Below, piece by piece: positions 1 to 7,511 of a stretch of 14,123 nucleotides of DNA. The notes under the pieces were generated by a model. The model saw only the letters and a list, made by a program, of their open reading frames with translations. It ran no database searches and was not told where the DNA came from. Both the position numbers and the translations under genes were made by a program. The number at the start of each line of letters is the position of its first letter. Position 1 is the stretch's first letter. The DNA comes from Chitinophaga pinensis (GTDB taxonomy: Bacteria > Bacteroidota > Bacteroidia > UKL13-3), in assembly GCA_945875195.1 (NCBI GenBank), contig CAMCJW010000044.1, forward strand, positions 1 through 14,123. Reading direction: 5' to 3'.

Positions 1-2233
1 GATAAAGTGCTTCTACCGAACTTGGCAAACCGTAATGAAAAGTGTAAAATACGTTTTGCTTGTCAATGCCCATTCCAAAGGCTTTTGTTGCAACTAAAAT
101 TTGATACTTATTTTCTTTGAAATCTTTTTGAACTTGTCGTTTATGCTTGTTAAACTCATTTCTCGGCATTAAATCTATTTTTCTGCCTGTTCTGTTTCCG
201 TTTTCATCATATTCATCAACTTTAGGAACATCGCCTGAAAACCAACTCACTTTATTCTGATACAGAGAATTTAAGGTGTTTGAAACGGTATAACAACCAT
301 AAGCACCATTTACGTTTGGTGTAAAAATCAAACCTGCTTTCTCGGTAGTTTCAATAAAACTTTCTGTGTCTTTTAGTTCGTTAATGAGTTTTTTAAGTTT
401 TTCGCTTTTATTGCCGTTATCATTAATCACTTCAAACTGTAATTCTTTTCGGCTATAATCCAAAAGCGACTTTATGTTTTCATCTTCTAATCGCAGTTTC
501 TGTCTTGAAAACTCTATTTTTATATCTGTCAGAACTTTAACAGAAGCAGTTGCAGTTAAGCCAATAAATTTAATTTTTCCTTCACCATTTTCATCTTTTG
601 GGCTTAACTTGTCTATCGTTTTTGCTAAATTCAAATACGAAGTTCTAAAATCGTGTCCCCATTCCGATAGACAATGAACTTCATCCACAACTGCATAAGC
701 AATTGAAAAATTAGCGACTATCGCACTTATTTTGTCTCGGAAACTTGGTATTTGAAATTTCTCTGGTGAAATCCAAACAAACAAATACCGCCCTTGCTCA
801 AAGTTTATTTCTATTTCTCGTCTTTCGTCTGCTTCTATATCACTTGTTATGAAACTTACATTTGTTACAAGCGTTTTAACCAAATTATCATTTTGGTCAT
901 ACATCAAGGATTTGATTGGGCAAACCACAAAATTTATACTTGGTTGCAACAAACAAGGAAGTTGATAACACAAAGATTTTCCGCCACCTGTTGGCAAAAG
1001 CCCAATTGTGTCTTTTTGATTTAGTGCGTTTGAAATAATTGGAAATTGACCTTCCCGAAAACTTGATTTATCAAATATATTGTCAAGAAAAAACTCCAAA
1101 ACTGGTTTGTCTTCGTCTGTTACGTTGTAATTGATTGGCTGAGTTGTGCTAACTCTGAAATAGTTTTTGTCTTTTACAATGTCAAAATAATCAGTACGAA
1201 CAAAAATTATATCTTCACTGATTTTGTTTTCGTCTGTATAGCGTTTGAATAGCGAAAAGTCAATGTTTATGGTTTTGGTTGTTGGTTGAAATTTGGTTTT
1301 ATCGTTCGTTATTGCAATTTTGAAATTTGGCTTTTTGAGTTCTTGCTTGTTTTTAAGTTGCCAAAGTTTATCAATCCAAATCAACAAGTCATTTATTGCC
1401 AACTCTGCAAAATCGGGCAAATCTTCGTGAGATAAAATGTTGAAATTCCAATCTTCATCAAATGTCAAATACTTGTGAGTAAGCAACTCAATGAGCAAGA
1501 CTTGAAAACGGATTATTGCCGTAGGAAATAATTTCGTTTTAATTTCTTCTTCGCTCATTTGCTTTTCTTCTATTTTTTCACAAACATTTTTATAGAAATT
1601 AAGAAGTTTTTCATACCGTTCAAGATGCTTTGAAATTGTTTCAACTTTTGTTGTGTAAGTTCCAGTTTGCAGTTCTTTTGTTGTAATTCTTATGGTCGTA
1701 ATTCCTTTGCCCGATAAATAGCTATCTCTCGTGCTGTCTGAAACTCTCGTAACTTCATCAAGTTTGTGTTGTTGTCCGTCAATTTCAATTACAAGTTTGG
1801 CTTGTGGCAAATAAAAATCAACTTGTTGATTGATAAAATTTCTGTCGTCTTCGCCTGTTATTTCATTGATTTCAATTTCAGGAATGAGCAATGATTGAAT
1901 AAATGAAAATTCACCAAACTCGTTTGGTATAATGTTCTCAAAAAAATCTTTTGCTGGGTAGTAGTTGTTTTCTCTGTCGCCTTTAATTGTGTCGTTCCAA
2001 ATATGCTTCTGTTTTGTCGCAAACAAAAAGGGTTCTTCAAAATTTTCAAGTTTGTGGATTTCGCCCAATTGAGATTGCAGAAATTTTGAAAGAGTTGTCG
2101 GGAAACCACGTTGCAAAATGTTCTTCGTTACATACAAAATCGGTAACAAGTCAGTGTTTGTCTGACTTGTTACAAGGTTCTGAATTACAAAATTCGGATT
2201 TGTGTACGTGTAATTTGCCGTGTATTTTTTCAT
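1..2233 (-). CDS. RecQ-family helicase with N-terminal DUF559/Vsr-like nuclease domain (3' end outside window)
   Basis: An open frame runs from an ATG at 2233 leftwards through the window edge, giving 744 codons with no stop. The helicase half starts near residue 390 and shows RecQ motif 0 (FREGQ, Q396), Walker A TGGGKS (K419), motif Ia (CPIKSLMYDQ), the DEVH box (D517-H520), LTATAS (560-565) and motif V (AFGMGID, D724). Motif VI and any RecQ zinc or winged-helix domain lie beyond the edge. Residues about 120-195 match a DUF559/Vsr-type PD-(D/E)xK nuclease: VDFYLP (D139), then LVIEIDGQQH (E150, D152), then a basic stretch and ITTIRI. Residues about 200-385 are unassigned. Known RecQ helicases unwind DNA 3' to 5' in repair; a nuclease-helicase fusion next to an accessory gene suggests DNA processing or anti-phage defence, which is inference. 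It starts 7 bp after the upstream gene's stop, so the two are probably co-transcribed. Confidence 0.85.
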   Translation of the reverse strand, partial: MKKYTANYTYTNPNFVIQNLVTSQTNTDLLPILYVTKNILQRGFPTTLSKFLQSQLGEIHKLENFEEPFLFATKQKHIWNDTIKGDRENNYYPAKDFFENIIPNEFGEFSFIQSLLIPEIEINEITGEDDRNFINQQVDFYLPQAKLVIEIDGQQHKLDEVTRVSDSTRDSYLSGKGITTIRITTKELQTGTYTTKVETISKHLERYEKLLNFYKNVCEKIEEKQMSEEEIKTKLFPTAIIRFQVLLIELLTHKYLTFDEDWNFNILSHEDLPDFAELAINDLLIWIDKLWQLKNKQELKKPNFKIAITNDKTKFQPTTKTINIDFSLFKRYTDENKISEDIIFVRTDYFDIVKDKNYFRVSTTQPINYNVTDEDKPVLEFFLDNIFDKSSFREGQFPIISNALNQKDTIGLLPTGGGKSLCYQLPCLLQPSINFVVCPIKSLMYDQNDNLVKTLVTNVSFITSDIEADERREIEINFEQGRYLFVWISPEKFQIPSFRDKISAIVANFSIAYAVVDEVHCLSEWGHDFRTSYLNLAKTIDKLSPKDENGEGKIKFIGLTATASVKVLTDIKIEFSRQKLRLEDENIKSLLDYSRKELQFEVINDNGNKSEKLKKLINELKDTESFIETTEKAGLIFTPNVNGAYGCYTVSNTLNSLYQNKVSWFSGDVPKVDEYDENGNRTGRKIDLMPRNEFNKHKRQVQKDFKENKYQILVATKAFGMGIDKQNVFYTFHYGLPSSVEALY

Positions 2234-2240
2234 TCAGCCG

Positions 2241-3110
2241 TTAGATATTTTTCTTTTTTAGTTGATTTTTAACCGCTAAGAATATCAAATAAAGCAAAGT
2301 GATTATTACTATTGCTGAAATGAAATATGCTAACATCGTTCCCCATTTTATAAGATAGAATAACCCTATGCAAATGCCAATAAACACAAGTACAAGAAAA
2401 TTTATTCCAACAAATGCAACTGCTTTATCTTCTTTTGGTCTGTTTTTCCCTTTGTTAGCTATTAAATATATCACACCACCAATAATTAGTAGTAATGGGA
2501 TAACAATTATTACTGAAAATCCATATGTTAGTGTCGTGTGTTGTTGAAGTAAATTATAAACTCCCATACATATTCCAATTAACGCTAATGAAAGGGATAC
2601 CACAACAATGGCGGTGGTAATTTTATCCTTTTTTTTCTTTTTAGCATCCTTTTCAATTTGTTCTATTTTCTCCTTTTCTCGTTTTTCTATTCTATTTTGA
2701 TATTCTTCTTCGTTATCAACCGTGTATTCGTTTGTCAATAGTCCATTTTCAAATACAAGAATTAAATCCCTTTCGTAAAGAGAAGCATATCCCATATGAA
2801 CATAGTCAAGCATTTCGCCTTGTGGTATTCTTATCTTTCCACTAAACCAATTTGCAAATGCTGTATTTTGTCCTGGAAATAAGCAATCTAATCCAACTTC
2901 TCTATATCCTTCTAAATACGCTTTAAGTTCAATTAAGTATAATTTTCTGTCTTTAATCTCCCATTGTCCGTAGTATCCACGCCAACAAGCTGTAGAAGGT
3001 GAAACAAATTTTATATCGTTTCTATTTTGCAAATATTGGTATAATGGTTCTGCTGCCATCCAAGTTTCTTCGCCTTTGTAGAATAGTCTTTCTCCTGCTT
3101 GTGCTGTCAT
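2241..3110 (-). CDS. Membrane protein of unknown function with conserved N-terminal domain and four C-terminal helices
   Basis: The product is 289 aa. Residues 1-130 form a soluble domain with the block STACWRGY (39-46), WEIKDRKLYLI (50-60), WFSG (88-91) and YVHMGY (103-108). From memory this block recurs in many uncharacterised Bacteroidota proteins, but I know no assigned function. A charged Glu/Lys-rich segment, probably coiled coil, follows (about 133-162). Four hydrophobic helices then lie near 166-188, 194-218, 230-253 and 258-280. They look like a duplicated two-helix unit: IGICMG at 178-183 and IGICIG at 244-249. There is no signal peptide, so the soluble domain should be cytoplasmic. 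The ATG at 3110 is chosen because the conserved domain begins directly after it (MTAQ). It lies 7 bp upstream of the helicase gene, likely as the first gene of a two-gene operon. Confidence 0.8.
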   Translation of the reverse strand: MTAQAGERLFYKGEETWMAAEPLYQYLQNRNDIKFVSPSTACWRGYYGQWEIKDRKLYLIELKAYLEGYREVGLDCLFPGQNTAFANWFSGKIRIPQGEMLDYVHMGYASLYERDLILVFENGLLTNEYTVDNEEEYQNRIEKREKEKIEQIEKDAKKKKKDKITTAIVVVSLSLALIGICMGVYNLLQQHTTLTYGFSVIIVIPLLLIIGGVIYLIANKGKNRPKEDKAVAFVGINFLVLVFIGICIGLFYLIKWGTMLAYFISAIVIITLLYLIFLAVKNQLKKKNI

Positions 3111-3168
3111 ATTGCCTTGTTGTTATTTGTTCGTGGTCGTTTTTACGCTTGCCGATAACAATTCGCTT

Positions 3169-3187
3169 CCCGAAACCCAGTTTCGGG
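3169..3187. repeat. Perfect 8-bp hairpin CCCGAAAC/GTTTCGGG
   Basis: The arms CCCGAAAC (3169-3176) and GTTTCGGG (3180-3187) are perfectly complementary around a 3-nt loop. No T-run follows on either strand, so it is not a clear intrinsic terminator. It is the first of several GTTTCG-containing elements in this intergenic region. Confidence 0.75.
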
Positions 3188-3206
3188 TATTACATGTATT
3201 TGGGGA

Positions 3207-3230
3207 CATGCGAAACTGGAGTTTCGCGTG
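3207..3230. repeat. Second GTTTCG hairpin
   Basis: CATGCGAAACT (3207-3217) pairs with AGTTTCGCGTG (3220-3230) over 11 positions with a single G-T type mismatch and a 2-nt loop. It shares the GAAAC/GTTTC core with the hairpin at 3169-3187. A further single copy of AGTTTCGGGTAT lies at 3260-3271, identical to 3179-3190. Confidence 0.7.
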
Positions 3231-3303
3231 TGACTCAATTTTTGATTTAAAAGGTAGGGAGTTTCGGGTATATTTACCTTACGCCTAGTGGTGAGGCTTA
3301 CAG

Positions 3304-3320
3304 TGATTTTGTTAAAATCA
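3304..3320. repeat. Short perfect inverted repeat TGATTTT/AAAATCA
   Basis: TGATTTT (3304-3310) and AAAATCA (3314-3320) form a perfect 7-bp stem with a 3-nt loop. It is AT-rich and weak, and could arise by chance in this composition; no function is proposed. Confidence 0.4.
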
Positions 3321-3658
3321 TTAACCATTTTTGGGGCAGCGTCATTCATTTTGTTTAATTATTCAAAAGCTTTTATTGATAAATTTATATGCTTACTTCC
3401 TCAAATCTAATTAAAAAAGTTAAAAAAACAAGCCTGCCTTTGCGTCTTTTACAAACAGTAAATTTCTTCCCGAATCAAAAGGCGTTAACTTTAACTTTAA
3501 ATTTAACACTTCATTACACCTCAAACCTCAGGAATAAGTTATGCATCCTATGCTTTGTCAGCTAAATTTTTTGTTATAACTTGTAGCTACCGTTTTAATA
3601 AGAGTTTACAAATTTCTGGTTAATAGGTTTTTTTGTTTTTTGTGCTTTTAATAAGTTC

Positions 3659-3668
3659 GGTTCGAACC
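3659..3668. promoter_or_regulatory. Palindrome GGTTCGAACC upstream of pgk, candidate operator
   Basis: A perfect 10-bp palindrome lies 69 bp upstream of the chosen pgk start. A TATAATTTTTG stretch at 3682-3692 resembles the Bacteroidota -7 box (TAnnTTTG), although it has one extra T. If that box is used, the palindrome falls at the position of the -33 element. The same palindrome core occurs at 9525-9534, upstream of another gene. Regulator unknown; the operator role is inference. Confidence 0.4.
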
Positions 3669-3737
3669 AAAATGGCTGCAATATAATTTTTGAGCCTTTA
3701 CCTGAAAAAGCCTATTTTCGCTAAAAATTTTATAACT

Positions 3738-4952
3738 ATGAATACCGTTGATAACATCAATTTTGCTGGCAAAAAAGCACTAGTTCGCGTAGATTTTAAT
3801 GTGCCTTTAGATAAAAAAACACTTCAAATTACCGACGATGCCCGAATTAGAGCTACCATACCAACTTTGAAAAAAATATTGAACGATGGTGGTGCCTGCA
3901 TTTTAATGAGTCACCTTGGCCGCCCACTCAAAAAATTAAAGGACGATGGTACGGTTGATTTTGAAAAACATACACTCAAAAACACCCTCGCTAAAGTATC
4001 GGAGTTATTAGGCGTTGAAGTTAAGTTTGCCCCAGATTGCATAGGTGCCGATGCTACAAAAATGGCTGCTGAACTGAAGTCTGGTGAGGTTCTTTTGCTA
4101 GAAAATTTGCGTTACTACAAAGAGGAAGAAAAAGGTGATGAGGCTTTTGCAGAAAAATTAGCCAAATTGGGCGATGTTTACGTAAACGATGCCTTTGGTA
4201 CTGCCCACCGTGCACATGCTTCAACAGCGGTAATTGCCAAGTTCTTTCCTAATGCAAAATGTTTTGGTTATGTGATGGCAAGAGAAATTGCCAATGCAGA
4301 TAAAGTAATCAAACATGCCGACAGACCTTTTACTGCCATCACCGGGGGCGCCAAGGTTTCAGATAAATTGTTGATATTAGAAAACCTCATTGATAAAGTT
4401 GATAATTTAATTATTGGCGGTGGTATGGCCTACACTTTCTTGAAGGCACAAGGATTTGAAATTGGTTCAAGCCTCTGCGAAGATGATCGCTTAGATTTAT
4501 GTTTGGAATTAATTAAAAAAGCGGAGGCCAAAGGTGTTAAATTATTATTGCCAGAGGACTCTATAGTTGCCGATGCTTTTTCTAATGAGGCAAATTACAA
4601 ACCATGCAACAATCAGTTAATAGAAAAAGGTTGGATGGGCTTAGACATTGGGCCAAAAGCTGCGGCACATTTTGCAGAGGTAATAAAGGCTTCTAAAACA
4701 ATTTTGTGGAACGGACCAATGGGTGTATTTGAAATGACTCATTTTGAAAATGGTACCAAAACTGCTGCTGTTGCAGTTGCAGAAGCTACCAAAAATGGCG
4801 CTTTCAGCCTCATTGGTGGTGGAGATAGTGCCGCAGCCGTTGCACAATTTGGTTTCGAAGATCAAGTAAGTTACATCAGCACTGGCGGTGGCGCTTTACT
4901 AGAATACTTTGAAGGCAAAACCCTCCCTGGCATAGCGGCCATTGGTCTTTAG
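3738..4952 (+). CDS. pgk: Phosphoglycerate kinase
   Basis: It interconverts 1,3-bisphosphoglycerate plus ADP and 3-phosphoglycerate plus ATP in glycolysis and gluconeogenesis, in the cytoplasm. The 404-aa product has the family landmarks in order: VRVDFNVPL (16-24), SHLGRP (58-63), [67 protein letters not shown] and the C-terminal [14 protein letters not shown] at 3690 would add 16 residues ([16 protein letters not shown]) that do not belong to the family, so the ATG at 3738 is preferred; the protein then begins [16 protein letters not shown], as usual for the family. No Shine-Dalgarno is visible, as is common in Bacteroidota. The gene looks intact and full length. A 175-bp heptamer array starts 22 bp after its stop. 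Confidence 0.97.
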   Translation: MNTVDNINFAGKKALVRVDFNVPLDKKTLQITDDARIRATIPTLKKILNDGGACILMSHLGRPLKKLKDDGTVDFEKHTLKNTLAKVSELLGVEVKFAPDCIGADATKMAAELKSGEVLLLENLRYYKEEEKGDEAFAEKLAKLGDVYVNDAFGTAHRAHASTAVIAKFFPNAKCFGYVMAREIANADKVIKHADRPFTAITGGAKVSDKLLILENLIDKVDNLIIGGGMAYTFLKAQGFEIGSSLCEDDRLDLCLELIKKAEAKGVKLLLPEDSIVADAFSNEANYKPCNNQLIEKGWMGLDIGPKAAAHFAEVIKASKTILWNGPMGVFEMTHFENGTKTAAVAVAEATKNGAFSLIGGGDSAAAVAQFGFEDQVSYISTGGGALLEYFEGKTLPGIAAIGL

Positions 4953-4974
4953 TCTTTGGTATAATCAATCATAT

Positions 4975-5149
4975 CTAGTAACTAGTAACTAGTAACCAGT
5001 AACTAGTAACTAGTAACTAGTAACCAGTGACCAGTAACTGGTAACCAGTAACTAGTAACCAGTGACCAGTAACTGGTAACCAGTAACCAGTAACTAGTAA
5101 CCAGTGACCAGTAACTAGTAACCAGTAACTAGTAACCAGTCACCAATAA
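4975..5149. repeat. Heptamer tandem array, 25 units of CTAGTAA/CCAGTAA
   Basis: Exactly 25 consecutive 7-bp units fill 175 bp without a single insertion or deletion. The main variants are CTAGTAA and CCAGTAA, with fewer CCAGTGA, CTGGTAA, CCAGTCA and a terminal CCAATAA. Variation is almost confined to positions 2, 3 and 6. A higher-order 35-bp unit is duplicated exactly: 5017-5051 equals 5052-5086. Units such as CCAGTAACTGG are self-complementary, so the strand can fold into many short hairpins. The array lies between pgk and the VanZ-family gene, ending 6 bp before that gene's ATG. Confidence 0.95.
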
Positions 5150-5155
5150 CTCAAA

Positions 5156-5542
5156 ATGATAATTAGCTTCCTCCTCAAATACCGCTTCGCAATTTTATGG
5201 GCCATGATCTCATTAACTGCTTGCGGAATTAACGGAAATGACCTGCCAAAAATTAATGTCGACTTTGGAATGGATAAGGTGGCTCACTTTGTTTTGTTTG
5301 GCGTGCAAGCTTGGTTAATTATTTTGGGCAGCAGGGTTAAGCGCAAGGCATCAACAGAAAAAATTAAATGGATATCGGTGCATATTGCCGTAATCATTAG
5401 TTTAGCATACGGTATTTTTATAGAAATACTTCAAGCAACCGTTTTTGTAAATAGGTCGTACGATTTTGCAGACATGGTTGCAGATGGAATAGGAGCTTTG
5501 TTTTGTTACCCTTTGGTATATTTGCGCAACAGCCTAAAATAG
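5156..5542 (+). CDS. VanZ-family small membrane protein
   Basis: The product is 128 aa with four hydrophobic segments (about 5-23, 42-58, 72-92 and 107-123). It carries the VanZ-like pattern: D40-K41 followed by H44 (DKVAHFVLFG), E90-x-x-Q93 in the third segment, then R100 and spaced aspartates (D103, D106, D110) before GIGAL. Members are polytopic membrane proteins; VanZ itself gives low-level teicoplanin resistance, but most chromosomal homologues have no known role. The ATG lies 6 bp after the heptamer array, so the array replaces any normal leader and no ribosome binding site is visible. It faces menC tail to tail, with 17 bp between stops and no obvious terminator. Confidence 0.85.
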   Translation: MIISFLLKYRFAILWAMISLTACGINGNDLPKINVDFGMDKVAHFVLFGVQAWLIILGSRVKRKASTEKIKWISVHIAVIISLAYGIFIEILQATVFVNRSYDFADMVADGIGALFCYPLVYLRNSLK

Positions 5543-5559
5543 CCGTATTTGAGATTAAG

Positions 5560-6615
5560 CTACTTTATTATTGGCAACTTCCAGGGCTTATTTAAAATGT
5601 ATTGTAGCTCACCTTTGCTGGCAACTAAAGGCGATTCAATGTTATTTTTATACAACGCTCCTGTGCCTAGTCCGTGAGGCAATTTACTCCGCTGAACCGA
5701 TGTCCATTGGGCAATGGCATTTAACCCTACATTAGATTCCAATGCCGAAGTAGCCCACCAATCCATGCCATTTTCTTCTGCCTTTCTAACCCATTTTGCC
5801 GATGAACTTAAACCACCCAAAAGAGTAGGTTTGATGATTAGGTATTGCGCCTTTATTTTTTTCAGCATTTGTGCGCCATCTTCTTCTGGGTTCAAGCCAA
5901 TTAATTCCTCATCCAAGGCAATTGCTATCAAACTTTTCCCGCAAATTTCTTCCAACGCCTCATGTTGTTTTGTGGCTATAGGTTGTTCAATAGAATGAAT
6001 TTCATATTTGTAAAGTTCCTTGAGTTTGGGTAAAGCTTCATCTGCCAAATAAGCCCCATTGGCATCTAACCTAATTTGAATTTTATTGGCACCACATTGC
6101 TTTCTAAATTGTTCCAACATCCTGCATTCATCTTCATGCTTATTGGCACCTACTTTAAACTTAATAACGCTATATCCTGCATTTGCTTTTTCTATGGCTT
6201 GATCCAACATTTTATCAACCTCGTTCATCCAAACCAATCCATTGATAGGTATGGGTATTCCTTTGCTGAAAGTATTGTTGAACAGCATTTGCTTGCCACC
6301 ATTAAACAAATCCATTTGTGCTGTTTCTATAGCAAACCGGAGCGATGGCATATTGCTCAAATCCAAGTCAACAGGCAAATGACCTTCGCTTAAAAAGGTT
6401 AAGGCTGCTGCTAACTTATCCTCAAAATCATGGGTGGCATCTATACTCAAACCTTTCAGCGGCGCAGCCTCTCCCCAGCCAAATACGGTATTATTGGAGG
6501 GGTGGCAAACCCAAACTAAATAGCTGGCGTGTTCAGTAATTTTGCCCCTACTTGTTTGCGCCTCAAAGCTAAATTGTAAGTTCCTTTTAACATAGCCATA
6601 CTTCAAATTTTTCAT
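5560..6615 (-). CDS. menC: o-Succinylbenzoate synthase (MenC, enolase superfamily)
   Basis: It dehydrates SHCHC to o-succinylbenzoate in menaquinone (vitamin K2) synthesis. The 351-aa product has the enolase-superfamily layout: an N-terminal capping domain (about 1-110) and a barrel. The catalytic KxK is at 152-154 (IKFKVG), the metal ligands are D184 (RLDANG), E210 (IEQP) and D235 (ALDEEL), and the second-face lysine is K262 (IIKPTLLGG). SALESNVG (290-297) is also typical. All key residues are present, so it should be active. Muconate-cycloisomerase or dipeptide-epimerase relatives share this fold, but the neighbouring menA supports the OSBS role. Its ATG overlaps the menA stop (ATGA at 6612-6615), implying translational coupling and one operon. 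Confidence 0.93.
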   Translation of the reverse strand: MKNLKYGYVKRNLQFSFEAQTSRGKITEHASYLVWVCHPSNNTVFGWGEAAPLKGLSIDATHDFEDKLAAALTFLSEGHLPVDLDLSNMPSLRFAIETAQMDLFNGGKQMLFNNTFSKGIPIPINGLVWMNEVDKMLDQAIEKANAGYSVIKFKVGANKHEDECRMLEQFRKQCGANKIQIRLDANGAYLADEALPKLKELYKYEIHSIEQPIATKQHEALEEICGKSLIAIALDEELIGLNPEEDGAQMLKKIKAQYLIIKPTLLGGLSSSAKWVRKAEENGMDWWATSALESNVGLNAIAQWTSVQRSKLPHGLGTGALYKNNIESPLVASKGELQYILNKPWKLPIIK

Positions 6616-7499
6616 AAACTAATTTGGATCAAACAGGTAATAACAAAGGTGCTTAACGACAACCATTTTAACAATGGATCGAAGCTCGCATAATCTTTTG
6701 CAAAATAGACCAACCTTACATTGAAAAAAATTGGAATGGCAATAACTACATTCCAAATAATTGATTTTTCTTGGATAAAATTAAACAAGCAAAAACACAC
6801 AAGCGCAGTTAAAAGCATGGCGTAGTGGTAAACTTTTGCAGCCGGTAAGCCAATTCTTACTGGTATGCTTTTTTTGCCAGCGGTTTGATCCGATATTATA
6901 TCTCGCATATTATTTAGGTTCAAAACGCCAATTGATAAACAGCCATAGGCTATGGAGAGAAAAATTGCTTCTTGCGTAATGCTGGTAGTTTGCAAATATT
7001 GGGCTCCCAAAACTGCTACCCAACCAAAGAAAACAAACACGCTTAAATCACCTAATCCGGCATAACCGTATGGTCTTTTCCCGTTGGTATAAGCTATGGC
7101 AGCCACAATACTTAAAATGCCTACTGCAAATAAAATGGAAACCCCAAGCCACCCAATATGAGGTGCTGCCAAATAAAGTAACATACAACCGGTAACAAAT
7201 GACAAAATTGAAAATAGGGCCAATGCCTTTTTCATTTGTTCTTTGGTAATTAGTCCTGCTTGTACTGTTCTAGCAGGACCTTTACGCCCGGCATGGTCGG
7301 CTCCGTGCACACTATCGCCGTAGTCGTTGGCCAAATTAGAAAGTATTTGAAGGAACAATGCGGTTAAAAAAGTAAAGATTGAAAGCCCAATAGCTGTTTT
7401 ACCTAGAATTTGAGCACAGATGAGTCCGGCCCAAATGCATGATAAAGAGAGGAATAGTGTTCTTAAACGGAAAGCGCGTATCCAATAAGATATTTTCAT
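6612..7499 (-). CDS. menA: 1,4-Dihydroxy-2-naphthoate polyprenyltransferase (MenA)
   Basis: An integral membrane UbiA-family prenyltransferase that attaches the polyprenyl tail to dihydroxynaphthoate, giving demethylmenaquinone. The 295-aa protein has about eight or nine hydrophobic helices and both Asp-rich diphosphate/Mg sites: NDYGD (58-62) and NNMRDIISD (196-204). GRKGPARTVQAG (71-82) and YTNGKRPYGYAGLGD (137-151) are MenA-type signatures. The frame is open to an ATG at 7586, but that would add 29 residues overlapping the divergent ClC gene; the ATG at 7499 gives the expected start MKISYWIRAFRLRTL. It is followed by menC with a 4-bp overlap. The other men genes are not in this window. Confidence 0.94.
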   Translation of the reverse strand: MKISYWIRAFRLRTLFLSLSCIWAGLICAQILGKTAIGLSIFTFLTALFLQILSNLANDYGDSVHGADHAGRKGPARTVQAGLITKEQMKKALALFSILSFVTGCMLLYLAAPHIGWLGVSILFAVGILSIVAAIAYTNGKRPYGYAGLGDLSVFVFFGWVAVLGAQYLQTTSITQEAIFLSIAYGCLSIGVLNLNNMRDIISDQTAGKKSIPVRIGLPAAKVYHYAMLLTALVCFCLFNFIQEKSIIWNVVIAIPIFFNVRLVYFAKDYASFDPLLKWLSLSTFVITCLIQISL

Positions 7500-7511
7500 T
7501 ATGTTTGTTCT
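7500..7511. promoter_or_regulatory. 12-bp divergent gap between menA and the ClC gene
   Basis: The two start codons are separated by 12 bp only. A TATGTTTG sequence at 7500-7507 fits the TAnnTTTG -7 consensus for the plus strand, but no TTTG -33 element lies at the proper distance, and such a promoter would start transcription at or inside the ClC start codon. Promoters for both genes must therefore lie within each other's coding sequence, or the transcripts are leaderless. Confidence 0.3.

Larger units (their letters stand above)
3111..3737. other. Intergenic region between the divergent accessory pair and pgk
   Basis: This 627-bp stretch separates the minus-strand helicase/membrane-protein pair from pgk. 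The left part (about 3165-3320) is rich in short inverted repeats, annotated separately. The middle (about 3330-3600) is AT-rich and shows no coding frame or structure I can support. The right part carries the probable pgk promoter region with a palindrome at 3659-3668. The short reading frames here on both strands are run through by the hairpins and do not look like proteins. Confidence 0.7.

Noticed and set aside
1858..2244. Open frames of 83-85 codons on both strands inside the helicase gene
   Set aside because: They lie within the N-terminal part of the long minus-strand helicase frame in other phases and show no recognisable protein features.
3111..3330. Integron attC site upstream of the membrane-protein gene
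   Set aside because: GTTATCGGC and TAACGGC boxes are suggestive, but the paired core consensus and an integrase gene are not visible in the window.
3143..3349. 68-codon minus-strand frame in the intergenic repeat cluster
   Set aside because: It reads straight through the GTTTCG hairpins; its sequence is explained by the repeats and has no protein-like features.
3690..3737. TTG start giving a 16-residue N-terminal extension of phosphoglycerate kinase
   Set aside because: The extension is unlike the family, whose N-terminus begins at the ATG at 3738.
4975..5149. CRISPR array
   Set aside because: The repeat unit is only 7 bp and contiguous, without spacers, and no cas genes are present.
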